Origin: Mesaphorura yosii
Lineage: Eukaryota > Arthropoda > Collembola > Poduromorpha > Tullbergiidae
Direction: 5' to 3'
Assembly: GCA_009869945.1 (NCBI GenBank)
Contig: WIXG01000238.1
Coordinates: 1 to 64,000, forward strand
Length of the DNA: 64,000 nucleotides
Below are positions 44,101 through 54,092 of this stretch, piece after piece. Positions within the stretch are counted from its first letter, which is position 1; every line of letters begins with the position of its first letter. The translations under genes were made by a program, and so were the position numbers. The notes under the pieces were generated by a model. The model did not search any database. It was not told where the DNA came from and saw nothing but the letters and a program-made list of their open reading frames with translations.

Positions 44101-45863
44101 TTAAAAATTGAATTATTCCACCAATGAAAGGAAATTGAGCCACATGTTGCAGCGGAACTCTGTCGCTTATTCCCAACCGACTCCACCACTGACTGGAATA
44201 AAGTCACTTCGAGACTACAAGGCAACAAAGTAACTACGCGAGCAGGAAGAATCAGTGCGCCGATTGGAGGCACATCACCGTCGTTCAGCAGTAGTTCTAG
44301 AGGCTTTGCCACCAGATCTCCACGTGGAAGGTTTAATAGTCCAATGCAAGGAGGCTCTCGCTCTTTCGACTATGGGAGGTATAAACTGTGGACTTTTATT
44401 TACGAACTTTATAGTGTCAGTGAGTGCAAACTTCAAACCGCCATTTGCATCTTGATACATGTCGGACATTCACAAGCTTCTCAGATTTGGATTGTGAGAA
44501 ATTTGATTGTGTTTCGTGCTGCCATCACATTTCAAGCATCGTTACTTAGCGGAGATTCGAATGTCTACCTCCTTGGACAATGTAACCGTTTTTCAAGAAG
44601 CAGTAGCAAGACATACAATTGCACTCATGTTTGGCGGCCCCTCGGATTGCGTTTCGTATTCGCAAAACTTGTTTCCTGAGGCGATTCATCCAACCATTTC
44701 ATGGCATGGAACTTAAATCCAAGTGATCAAGTGTTGATCTGTGATTATTCGCACCTCAACATACTTTCATGGGCTTACGTTGAACTCGTATGTAAAATCG
44801 TGACTTTTGCTTCAAGAACCGCAAAGCGAAATGTATTCCTGGTTAGTTCTGTTGTTCTGGCTTTGTTGTCGACAGTCACGATATCTTTTAGTCGAAGACA
44901 CTGAGCTTCACCTATTCCATTTGTATTCTACTCTACGGACCTGATGCTTGGGTATGGTTTTGTTTGACATTAGTTGTACGAGTATAAGCACAGCGGTAAG
45001 TTGTGAGAATACGGCGAATTTACGAATCTGAAGGGCACATGGACACTAAGGATCATATTGTCAGTTTCAAGTTCTGCAGAGTACGATGACTGTACATTTA
45101 AAATTCAATTTTTTGTTGTAGGGGCAGAAAGCGTCAATTTGAGGATAATTATGCAGGGTATGATTCTCGCCCCAAGAGAGGTAAATTAATCATTTTGACT
45201 GCTGAAGTTAACGGCGAAAAAGATATTGGTGCAAACATTTTTTATGCTGTTTCGCTTGCAGCCTCGTATGAATCTTATTCTCGAGGATACAGTGACGTGA
45301 ATGAAAGATATTACCGCGAGCCGAGATCATCGTTTTCCTCTTCCCACAAGGTAGTATTAGATGAGTAGAGAAATATGGTGAGACTGATATTCTGGAATCA
45401 TAATCATGGACTTTATTTTGTCAGCAGGGTTCTTCCAGGTACCAGGATTATGGCTCCCGTGAGTACCATCATCCCCCGCCAGTGGCCCCAATGCCGTACC
45501 CTCCTCCGGTAATAATTTACTTTGCTACGGCTGGTGTACAATCTTTTAGTCCTAATCTAATTAGCTGACTGAGCCCTGCATCTAATTTCTAGCCGCCGTT
45601 TGACAACTTGCCTCCACCACCGAGATACTACGACGGACCACCAATACCAGAGTTTCCACCCTTACATCCAAGAGTGAGGGACCGCAGATCATCCAGTCCA
45701 GTACGAACTAAACCATATTTCCTTTTTTGCTAATGAGAGATTGTAACTAACTGCTTTCATTTCTTTTCTTCAGTACGAGAAATCTGTCACTGACTTTCTT
45801 CGTCGAGCTGGAGACCGCTCTCACCGTGACCACGATAGAGATAGGAAGTACTACCGTCATTAG
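41181..45863 (+). CDS. YTHDC1: YTH domain-containing protein 1 (nuclear m6A reader)
   Basis: Sixteen exons join in frame into 539 aa: 41181-41241, 42503-42577, 42654-42685, 42798-42870, 42953-43033, 43098-43220, 43299-43355, 43428-43460, 43535-43856, 43961-44045, 44131-44378, 45122-45180, 45262-45350, 45425-45508, 45593-45700 and 45774-45863. The YTH domain (about 190-330) starts [18 protein letters not shown] and has the two expected m6A-cage tryptophans, W213 (VWSTPPANE) and W264 ([10 protein letters not shown]). It continues with [16 protein letters not shown], the signature of the YTHDC1 branch. An acidic Ser-rich N-terminus ([21 protein letters not shown]), an Arg/Gly/Pro/Tyr-rich tail, and the end [16 protein letters not shown] also fit. 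It binds m6A in nuclear RNA and affects splicing and export. Exon 14 has a tandem NAGNAG acceptor, and exon 4 has a second in-phase donor 48 nt downstream (42918). Confidence 0.95.
41242..42502 (+). other. YTHDC1 intron 1
   Basis: A 1.26-kb intron, unusually long for this gene. I saw no nested gene, repeat or extra in-phase exon. Confidence 0.7.
44379..45121 (+). other. YTHDC1 intron 11
   Basis: A 743-bp intron in the Arg/Gly-rich region, between AG (44377-44378) and the exon starting [13 protein letters not shown]. Overlapping open frames of up to 111 codons occur but resemble nothing. A retained or alternative exon cannot be excluded. Confidence 0.6.
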
Positions 45864-46766
45864 ATCCTAAGGGGTTAGATCTGTGTGGATCCATCATAAT
45901 CGCTTATAATTTGTTGTTCAGTTGCCACACTCAACTGTCCAATTTGGATTCCTTCATAATTTTAGAATAAGATAGCTTTTAGGATACAGAAATTCATCCC
46001 GACCTATCTAAATTACGCACACTTGCAAAGAGAATCTTTTTTGTGAAATTCTCAGCTCTGCTTCAAGCCGTTCCAATTACTTTCGTTTCTATCGAATGTA
46101 CGAAATTGTAGCAGTATTTTCAAGTTGCATGGTTCAGGTTATGGAATTTTGTAAATACTAGAATACAGATAGTTTGTTAACATACTGTTAAATTATGGAA
46201 GTATGTGTGTGCAATAAAATTAATTAAAAAGCATTTCGTGGGCTCTGTTACTTATTTGCAATACTCCAAAATTTTGTTGGATTTGGATAAGTTACCCGCA
46301 TTCCCTTTTCCGCGTCGCGTCGTCAGGTTTTTAGCAAAATCATTCATGAAGCTGAAGGAAGAATTGGCATGTACTTGTACAAATGTAGCAAGTTTCGTAA
46401 GAACACGAAGGGAATAGATTGCTATGCAAAGGTCTCATCTCGTGCTAACCTTACTTACACAGCTCGCAATTCGCTGAGATCTCAAATTCACACCGCGAAG
46501 TCCGGCAAAAGTGGGTTGACTAAAAATGTGAAATGTGTGAAACCTAACTAGCATAGCATCAAAACAGAATCAGTAGTCATATGGAAGCTTGTAAAAGGTA
46601 GAGCTAGGACGGACTCGAATTATTTCACTGTTATTTCTAACAGAAAATTATCAAATACTGGTTGGAGGTTGTGGAGGTGATCGATTTTGTAGCATTCTAA
46701 AGCCAAGGGGATTAGTTCAGTAACTGAATTTCGGTCTGCGCAACTCAGAAGAATCGGGAATCAGCT
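45864..46766 (+). other. YTHDC1 3'UTR and ALG14 upstream region
   Basis: Non-coding. An AATAAA at 46213-46218 would give YTHDC1 a 350-nt 3'UTR. The rest should include the ALG14 promoter. Short open frames here (60-70 codons) look accidental. Confidence 0.5.
46213..46218 (+). other. Poly(A) signal of YTHDC1
   Basis: AATAAA 350 nt after the stop codon. Confidence 0.5.
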
Positions 46767-47858
46767 ATGGGTATTTCTGAGACTCTCGTTTGCGTGTGTG
46801 TGGCACTAACTACATTCTCATGCCTCCGCCATATCTTTTGGAAGTTTATGTCCAAGGGGAAGATTCCGTGCAAAATATTCATAGTTCTTGGATCAGGTAA
46901 GATGAGGTGTCACTAGACCCCCGGGCTTGTATCTATTTTGGTATTGATACATTAAGTGATCAGGTAGACAATCCTGAATACCTTATGTAATCATGAAGTC
47001 AGATTAGGTATTTAAGCGACCATGAAAAACCTAATCTTATCTAATCTAATCACATAACGATAATTTGATCATGAGTTCAGGTTAGGTGATCTTGAAAAAC
47101 CTAACCTGACCTATCAAACCCGGTCTCTGATCACATGAAGACAATTTTCTTGCTCGTTTCATGATCACTTTTTTAAACCTGATCACTTAATGCATCAGTA
47201 CCTCTATTTTATTGTTAACTGTGGTTCGGTTGTTCAGGTGGCCATACGAGTGAAATATTGAATTACGCAAGGGTCCTAAACCGCACTGTCTTCACTCCTC
47301 GTATTTATATTCATTCGAAGTCCGACGACTTAAGCGTTGGGAAAGCAAAATGCTTGGAAGACTCGAACAAGGCTGGGACTGCCGAATATGTAGCCATAAC
47401 TAGAGCTCGAGAGGTCGGTCAAAGTTGGATCAGCTCTATCTTCACCACGTTGAAAGCAACGGTTGACTCATTCTGGATTCTATTAAAATGGACACCGGAT
47501 CTAGTAAGTCACCTAAGATTTAAAAGCCGATTCCAGTCTAATGTTGTACGTGTTCCCTTGATAGATCGTCTGCAACGGACCCGGAGTCTGCCTCCCGATT
47601 TGCGTTCTTGCCAAATTGCTTACCGTAAGTGCAATTAAAACTGAAACTGAGTATCGGGCGAAAATTCTTGTGAATTTTGAACAGATCGTTGGCGTGCGGA
47701 ACATCAGAGTCGTGTTTATTGAAAGCCTCTGCCGTGCTGAAACGTTATCATTAACTGGTCACTTGCTGCTCCACATGGTCGATGGATTTATTGTTCAATG
47801 GAAAGATTTGGCTAAGAAGTACAAGGGCACTACATTTCTACCGCCCATAATTGAATGA
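46767..47858 (+). CDS. ALG14: UDP-GlcNAc transferase subunit ALG14
   Basis: Four exons, 46767-46896, 47238-47503, 47565-47624 and 47685-47858 (TGA), give 209 aa against about 216 in human. A short N-terminal hydrophobic stretch (LVCVCVALTTFSCL) acts as the ER membrane anchor. Next come the glycosyltransferase loop VLGSGGHTSEIL, VAITRAREVGQSW, and the conserved core IVCNGPGVCLPICVLAKLL and VFIESLCRAETLSLTG, ending in DGFIVQWKDLAKKY. ALG14 anchors the catalytic subunit ALG13 at the cytosolic face of the ER, where the pair adds the second GlcNAc to the dolichol-linked N-glycan precursor. Introns 2 and 3 are only 61 and 60 bp, whereas intron 1 is 341 bp, largely because a MITE has inserted. Confidence 0.96.
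46940..47202. mobile_element. 263-bp non-autonomous DNA transposon (MITE) with 8-bp TSD
   Basis: 26-bp terminal inverted repeats lie at 46940-46965 and 47177-47202, matching at 24 of 26 positions (core cattaagtgatcaggt). They are flanked by a perfect 8-bp direct repeat, tctatttt, at 46932-46939 and 47203-47210, the expected target-site duplication. Inside are two diverged foldback units: agattaggt / acctaatct (47001-47009 / 47029-47037) and caggttaggt / acctaacctg (47078-47087 / 47099-47108). There is no coding capacity. An 8-bp duplication fits hAT, P or Merlin-type elements; the termini (ggta...) are not the classic hAT CAGRG, so I leave the superfamily open. It sits wholly within ALG14 intron 1 and makes up most of it. 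Confidence 0.85.
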
Positions 47859-48151
47859 ATGAACGATAATTAGTCACACTCGCATTTCGGTGGTTCCTAA
47901 AAAACAAGTCATACAGATGAAAAAGTGCAACATAAGAAAATAAGGTGGCACTAGAGCAATTCTTAAAATAATAACAATGCCTGTTGATTTCATAGTCAAA
48001 ACAAAGTCTGAAACCTGACAGCATAAGATCTACCATTTATACTTCCAAACAAGTTATATTTAGAAGTTAAGATCAAAAATGTAAACTACAATATTACAAA
48101 ACTACTAAATGTAAATATCTGATAATGTTGGAATAAATTTTTGTTATTTGT
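47859..48151. other. Convergent 3' region between ALG14 and the 27-kDa-like gene
   Basis: About 290 bp, AT-rich and non-coding, shared by the 3' ends of two converging genes. No clear poly(A) signal could be assigned to either. Confidence 0.5.
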
Positions 48152-49918
48152 TTAAAACAGCGTATGAATAATAATTAAGAAAATCAGGATAGACGGGACA
48201 GATAAAGAATTGCTGTTGTTGGTTACTTCGAAATTGTCATAACTGCATAACCCGTTCTGGTCCAGCTGGGTCCTTAAGCTGTTGATGATGTCACCCAAAC
48301 TGTTCTGACATTCTAAATTGGCATAGAGGAGGCAGGATTCCATCTCGTCTGCTAGAATTCTGAGGACAAAAGAAGGCATACTCAAGAATAATACTAATAT
48401 GTGTCAGTTCAATTATGAATTCAGGAACTTACACACAAGTGTCTGGAGTGATTTGGTTAAAAAATATATCAGCTAAGACTAAAATCCCCTTTGAGTCGTG
48501 AAAACATCCGTAATAATCTCGCCAACAGTTGCGTAGATTAGGAAAATCTGTTTAGAAAAATGAACCTTAAGGATGGGAAGAGGGAACAGTCAAGTTTATG
48601 ACAAGTTGCAACTCACCTTTCGGGGATCCGCAGAACCCTTGTTCAATTATGCCTAGTACTTCGAGCCAGTCGTGGTAAGCAGGGGGCAAGTTTGTGCATC
48701 CGTTGATAAGAAGGTCCACCAGGCAATGTAAAGTCTCATTGGATGACCTGAAAATTAAGACGACTTTTTTAAATATATCCCCAAAGTAGCAATGTGCACA
48801 AAATTTGTTTACTCGCAGAAACGATCCAGTCCTTCAGACATTTGGCCATTACTGGCTCGGGTCAGTACGGGCCCGAAGCACTTTCCTAGAACTTCAAAGT
48901 CCAATTCGTCGGAACAGTCTTTCCCTGGGATGTGAAAGATAAATGGATAGAAGTGAAGGATTCTAGTGGTATCTTATAACTGCCAACATGCCTTCGTTCA
49001 AGCGGTCGTTGGATTCATTGGTGTTCAACGGCACGAGAATGGCTGGCTGCTCCTTGCAAGTCGAGCTTTCTATGAACTCTTGCACCAAAGACAGTACAGT
49101 GTCAATGAAGAGCCTGCACTCGGGGTCATTGTCGTGCTGCTGCAGACATTCTTCCACTTTCAAATCCAGCGTTCTGAAATCAGTATGTTAGTCAAGTTGA
49201 TAAGCAGGCACATGGCAACCGTGGCAGAAACGGGTGGAGCCACGTACGAGCAAGTTCCAGGAACCATTTGAGCAGTGATGACTTCCAGAATTCCGAGTGG
49301 TCCCATCGTGTTCAAGTCATGTTGGAGGCATGTAAAAAAGTTTTCCTGGATGCAATGGGCTGTATTCAAATCTATGCAAATCAAATTAGATGAATTGTAA
49401 CGTGTGTGTTTCTTTGACTTATTGTCTCCCTTTGAGCTACTTACAGTCGAAATGGCCCTGGGTTATGCTACAGAAGTTCTGAAGAGCTGCGGTCAAAGGC
49501 TGTCTCCATTCATTGTAGTAGCCATGTCGTGGATACTTTTTAGTGCAATCATCCGCGGTGAGAATGTCCTTCAGGCAGACGTTGATGGTGTAGTTTGTTG
49601 AACTGTACGATAAATTGATTACATAATTAGGGTTACGCAGGGCTCCGGGCACCGGCATCATTCTAGAAATGCATGAGCTTGTTAACCTGCAGTAATGCTC
49701 AAGTGGCAAATTTGGTATCATCAGTTTCAGCGTCATGTCATCGATACAGTCGATGGCCCAGGGCAGGTCGCATGAGTCCTCATCTGGAACTGAAAGACAG
49801 TTAGGGTTGTTGGCGAGAACTCGAAGAAGAATACCAATTGATATAAATTCTTGCTCTTACCAGTTTGGGTGAATGTCAGGCGAGCCAATACGAGAAGGAA
49901 CAAAGTGAGCCGCAACAT
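48152..49918 (-). CDS. Secreted Cys-rich protein like 27-kDa hemolymph protein, with GPI-type tail
   Basis: Nine exons join in frame into 416 aa: 49918-49861, 49789-49687, 49662-49445, 49371-49248, 49173-48992, 48924-48813, 48747-48617, 48547-48433 and 48359-48152. MLRLTLFLLVLARLTFTQT is a signal peptide. The body repeats a loose pattern of spaced Cys pairs and helices: SCDLPWAIDCIDDM, AHCIQENFFTCLQHDL, LHCLVDLLINGC, RNCWRDYYGCFHDS and ESCLLYANLECQNSL. This is how arthropod 27-kDa hemolymph glycoproteins (DUF1397) look, but the protein is about twice their usual size. The end NSLSVPSILIFLIIIHTLF, with nothing after the hydrophobic run, looks like a GPI-attachment signal. The exon 5 donor is GC (AAG|GCATGT), and no GT donor keeps the frame. 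The family call is by pattern only. Confidence 0.75.
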
Positions 49919-50256
49919 GCCTTCACTCGATCTATGCAATCAGGCTCTCTCGTTATTAACGTAATTAAAGCGTTCACCGTTCACCATTTCAAAGTATGGA
50001 TATGATTATTGAGGTTGTTGTTGCTGACTTCATAAATTACATTTGTTCCAGTCCCATTCATCGTGCATTGAAATGTCCGTCGAGTCAATTATCTGAGAAG
50101 GGATAATCCATTTCCTCTTGAACCAGATACACGCATCATCCGGGTTCAAACAGGATGCGTTCCACTGTAAATTTCTCCTTCTTCTTGTCGGTGTACAATT
50201 TACTCTTGTTGGAGTAAAATAATATGTCAAAAGAGATGAATGCTAGTCTGATTCGA
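49919..50256 (-). other. Spacer between MRPL2 and the 27-kDa-like gene
   Basis: About 340 bp between two tandem minus-strand genes. It should hold the promoter of the 27-kDa-like gene. A 66-codon open frame (50030-50230 minus) has no support. Confidence 0.5.
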
Positions 50257-50262
50257 TTTATT
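50257..50262 (-). other. Poly(A) signal of MRPL2
   Basis: AATAAA on the minus strand, 39 nt past the MRPL2 stop codon. Confidence 0.6.
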
Positions 50263-50300
50263 AGCACAAATGTTCTCGCTGGAGATCGGACTTAATCATA

Positions 50301-51629
50301 TTACAGGTCAAAAACAAGTTTTGGTGGATGGGCAGGGAAGTCTTCCAGAGTCAAAGCGTATCTCTTGGGTTTCGTTATACGAGGTACAGAATAATCCTTC
50401 AGAGGTGCCGGCGGGTGAATCTTCCGCCCATGTTTTCCCGTTTTTCGCTGCCATAAGCCCGATCTTGGACGGTACCCTAAGTGTCTGAGACGATTGGGGC
50501 TTCCAATAGGAATGCTACTGTGGATAGCGTTGGAGATCCGCCCTAAAAGTGAAATTAATGTTTCATAAATGACTTTCGCCCAATATGAGCCTTTGGAAAA
50601 ATGTTTTAAAGTTTGTGCTCAACATTGTCAAGTTATGACATTGACCTCGACCTCAGAATAACTCACCTACAACTGCCATGCACTCCTGGTCGACCGAAAC
50701 TTCTGATTTGTCAGGAATTTGAACCACGACCCTTTCACCCAGCTTTCTCATAATAGTGCAAAAGGTTCCGGCAGCTCTCGCATGATATCCTATTCCACCA
50801 GGAACAATTGCCATATTTGAAACAACGCATCCCATTGGCAGGGATCCGACTGGATAAGCATCTCCTTCATTGGGTCGAACTGGAAGTTAAAAGTGCAATA
50901 ATTATCATCTTTTCCCCATCTGTCTCTCGTACAGGTTAAGGTGTCCAGCGTCCGGATGTGGAGAATCAGGACGTACCTGCACTTCTAGTCAGTTCTGAGG
51001 ATGTGATAATAGTGTCGCCTCTCTTCATGTTTTCTGTAGCCAGGATATAACGTAATTTGTCACCATGTCCAACTAAGGCAACGTGTGCTGATCGATTTGG
51101 TTCTTCCATGACTTCCAAAACCTGTAAAGAAATCATGAACAATTCGTTAGAAATGAGACACAAGCCTATCAGTCATAAATCAAAGTAATAAACATACTCG
51201 TTCGACTAGAGGTGGACTTCCTTTGGGAACCACTCTACTGTAGTCAACCCATAAATAAGGCCACTTAATGCCTCCACCGAGTGTCCCCACAACTACTCGA
51301 CCTGAATCAGACCCAAAATCAACCGATAAAATTCATAGTACGCAAAGTGAGTGAGCACATTGAAGACATTGACCATTACCAGTAATTCTGCATCGTCCAG
51401 CAACATTTGTCGTTCTAATAGGTTTTATGGTGTACTCCTCCGGAAAATGAACATCACGGCGGTACTGTCCAACTCCAGGCTTAGGTCGTGGCAATTTCAA
51501 GAATTCCACATACTTATGTCGAACTTGGGCAATCACATTCGGTCTTTCAGCTCCGAGCAGGGGTTTACAACTAATGCCGACGTTATTGAGGCTAATTAAG
51601 CGGGTGATGGACTTTCTTAAAACATTCAT
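50301..51629 (-). CDS. MRPL2: Mitochondrial large-subunit ribosomal protein L2 (uL2m)
   Basis: Five exons, 51629-51380, 51301-51198, 51121-50977, 50879-50667 and 50542-50301, give 317 aa. The Ser/Arg-rich start (MNVLRKSITRLISL) suits a mitochondrial presequence. The first L2 fold reads GRVVVGTLGGGIKWPYLWVDY, equivalent to the bacterial G.GGGHKR region. The second reads PVGSLPMGCVVSNMAIVPGG and ARAAGTFCTIM, matching the bacterial P.G..V.N.E..PG...ARSAGT block. The tail SGLWQRKTGKHGRKIHPP matches the mitochondrial form. uL2m sits next to the peptidyl-transferase centre of the mitoribosome. An upstream in-frame start at 51665 exists, but the ATG at 51629 gives the better presequence. All introns are GT-AG, under about 220 bp. 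Confidence 0.95.
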
Positions 51630-51910
51630 ACTTCTAGGCGGTGAACACAAAACACAAGCTAACAATATCTTGTCAATGCCTTACATACCAGATGATTAGT
51701 TAACTTTCGCCGAATTTTTCACAGTATCTCATATTTCAAAGATACGAATTTTACAAATATTCGTAGCCTGTGCGTTCGAGTTTCCCACTTCACACTGTGG
51801 TGCTCAAATCCTTTGTGAGGAGATCCATATATTTTGAGATGAATACCATATTCCAAAACCGGTCAGGATTAGATGACTCTAATACATTCGAATCTGAAAT
51901 CTACGCATAA
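51630..51910 (-). promoter_or_regulatory. MRPL2 promoter region
   Basis: Only about 280 bp separate the MRPL2 start from the poly(A) signal of the next upstream minus-strand gene, so the MRPL2 promoter and 5'UTR must lie here. No motif stands out. Confidence 0.45.
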
Positions 51911-51916
51911 TTTATT
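51911..51916 (-). other. Poly(A) signal of the sulfotransferase gene
   Basis: AATAAA on the minus strand, about 48 nt past the stop codon. Confidence 0.6.
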
Positions 51917-51963
51917 CATGCCCATCGGTCCTTACAACAATTGTCAAGATTTGAATACAGCAG

Positions 51964-53112
51964 TCAAATTTGCTTTGCCATTTTATAGTATTTATGAGGC
52001 TTGTATCCAAATGAGACGAAGTCAGTTTTATATTTTTGGAACAAGAGTTCCATATCACTCAAGGGCAATTGTTCAAAGTATTTCCTGATCGTGTCAGTGC
52101 TCGAACTCCCTGTGCGATGAGTGAGTCCAATCTTTGACGGCGCCATTGAAACTCCAATTTTTCTAAGCAATTTCGAAATTTCCGGTGTGAGATGCTCCAG
52201 TTGGATGATTGCGTCGTACTGAACCTTGCACGGTGTACACAATCTCGTCATTGGCATCCAGTGCTGGTCAAATCTATTAGAAGCAGGAGTACAGTACGAT
52301 TTCCTTTGCGTCGGTTCGATAGAATGTTAAGTGCTTTATGCTACCTTGCAACCGGAGCCTGAATCAAGTACGTGACAAATTCTTGCCAAGTTGGCTCTTT
52401 CCGGCTGGAGTTTGTGACCTTCATGAACTTCCCGTATCGATTGTAATAGTATCCATCTCTGAAATTTGATTGATTCACTCCTTTCGCATATAAGAAGTAC
52501 ATATGAGCATATCGAATGTAAATCATGATTGATGAAGTCACCGAAATATTAAATCTCGCTGGTAGCTTTCCAGCTTGTCTATATAAGCGCTCAGGATTCT
52601 CTCGAATGGGTGTCGCACGACAATGAACTTGTAAGAAGCTTCAATCTGCTTCTTTGATGTCTTCAGGGTGGGTCTTGGATAGAATCTTCGAAGCGTCCGA
52701 TGAATTTTCGTTGTGTTTCTCCGCAAAATGTCTTCAGCTCCGGCCAACTTCAATAGCAGCCGTGTCACTGTTGTAGAACCGGACTTGGGAATCTTGCACC
52801 ACAACAAACTCTTACTGGTCTGTTCATTCTCATAGTAGTAAAAGTATTTCCAATGAATCCTGGACAGAGAAAGAAATGGGACCAGTTTTATGGCGGACGG
52901 AGGATATGTCCTTACAAAGTCAAGGCTCACCTGCTTCGTTGTTGGTTTTTGCAGTGTGAGGTACGGAGTGATTTGTTAAGGACGAACTTAGTTTCACTGT
53001 TGATTGTCTCACTCGTCGCATAAATTCGGACGCTTTTGTGGATACAGATCACTGTGACCAATACAGCAAATAATAGGACGGTTGCAAACGAGATCAGTAT
53101 GAGTTTCCGCAT
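51964..53112 (-). CDS. Golgi carbohydrate sulfotransferase (HNK-1ST / chondroitin 4-ST family)
   Basis: Four exons, 53112-52931, 52859-52542, 52458-52345 and 52273-51964, give 307 aa. It is a type II membrane protein: a 4-residue cytosolic start (MRKL), one anchor (ILISFATVLLFAVLVTVIC), then a lumenal stem and catalytic domain. The 5'-phosphosulfate loop of the PAPS site is WCKIPKSGSTTVTRLL, and the 3'-phosphate loop is FIVVRHPFERILSAY. FDQHWMPMTRLC and CKVQYDAIIQLE are also conserved in the Sulfotransfer_2 family (CHST8-14). These enzymes move sulfate from PAPS to GalNAc or GlcA in glycans. The acceptor cannot be told from sequence alone, so I give no symbol. Intron 1 is only 71 bp. The protein is slightly shorter than vertebrate members, mostly in the stem. 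Confidence 0.93.
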
Positions 53113-53708
53113 GTTCGGACACCGAAATAGTTGATTCTTCAGCGGAATTTACGCGTTCGTTTGTTGCAGAAACGAAATCAGTTTCCTGACTCGCCTGCGT
53201 CCAATGGTAAAAAATTCGTGCCCGCAGCTTGCGCGTAAGCTGGCATCAATTTGTTTGCGTCAATTGTAATAACTCGACAGAGTCGAGCCAGGTTGGACTC
53301 ATTTTGAAGAAGGAAGTGGAACAACGAAGAGCGAATTCGGGTCCGCAATTAAGAGCAGCGCATTTAAAGCCTGCCACCGTTATATTCCTACGAAGCTCAG
53401 TTTGAGCTTTCCGCATGGCGCAATTCGTTGTCCGTTCTCATCTGCGAAGGTGATGATGCTGCCCGTGCATTTTTCATTGATCCTTCATATTTTGACTAAT
53501 ATTTTTGTGAAGGGCACAGCTAAAATTAACCCAGCTAATGCTAACTTCTATTGCGTTTTAATTTATATTCAGCATTTTTCACTCTCAAGCGTCTGGCTCT
53601 ATTCAATTACTCCAATTAAGCGCACGAAGTGATTTAGCAGTAACACGAAGAGTTCAAGTGCAAAGTCCAAAGACTGCGGAATCCATCTGCTCTACGCAGT
53701 GCAGTATA
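53113..53708. other. Sulfotransferase upstream region
   Basis: About 600 bp with no coding support. It should include the sulfotransferase promoter and 5'UTR. A 76-codon plus-strand open frame (53402-53632) has no domain or splice partners. Confidence 0.5.
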
Positions 53709-54092
53709 TTATACACAGTGGAGGCGAGTAACAGGTGGATTTTTTGCACATTTTGCTGCTCTTGCATCATTCTCCTGATTATTCAACCGAATAGCAAACA
53801 CTAAAGGAAGGACATCATAGCTGCGTTGCGTGCAAATTAACTCACGTGAATCTTCAAGTTCGCAACCGTAACGTTTTTGGTGCACGTATGGAAGGTGAAC
53901 GGTCAGGTACAAATCAGACTTCTTGCTTATCTACTGACCTTGGATTTCTACAAGGATTGGCATCTTTACATTTGCCGTTTGTCTGCTGGCACACTCTGGT
54001 TTCCACGTCTTGAGCGGGTGAAATGAGATCATTCAAGTCGGGACTAATTGGCTGTGAGCTATTCAATAAGAAACTCTGAAGCTTGGACTTAG
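53709..54092 (-). CDS. Possible 3'-terminal exon pair of a small Cys-containing protein
   Basis: Two candidate exons, 54092-53939 and 53820-53709 (stop), join in phase across a 118-bp GT-AG intron. They encode about 88 residues including VCQQTNGKCKDANPC and NNQENDARAAKCAKNPP. The donor (AAG|GTCAGT) and the upstream acceptor (CATCGTTTCAG) look acceptable, but the second acceptor has a weak pyrimidine tract. No upstream exon with a signal peptide was found; a 10-nt start exon at 54292-54283 would fit the phase but is speculative. I recognise no family. It could be a real small secreted protein, a decaying gene or chance. Confidence 0.3.

Noticed and set aside
50030-50230. 66-codon minus-strand open frame next to MRPL2
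   Set aside because: It lies beyond the MRPL2 poly(A) signal, has no homology I can see, and is short enough to be chance.
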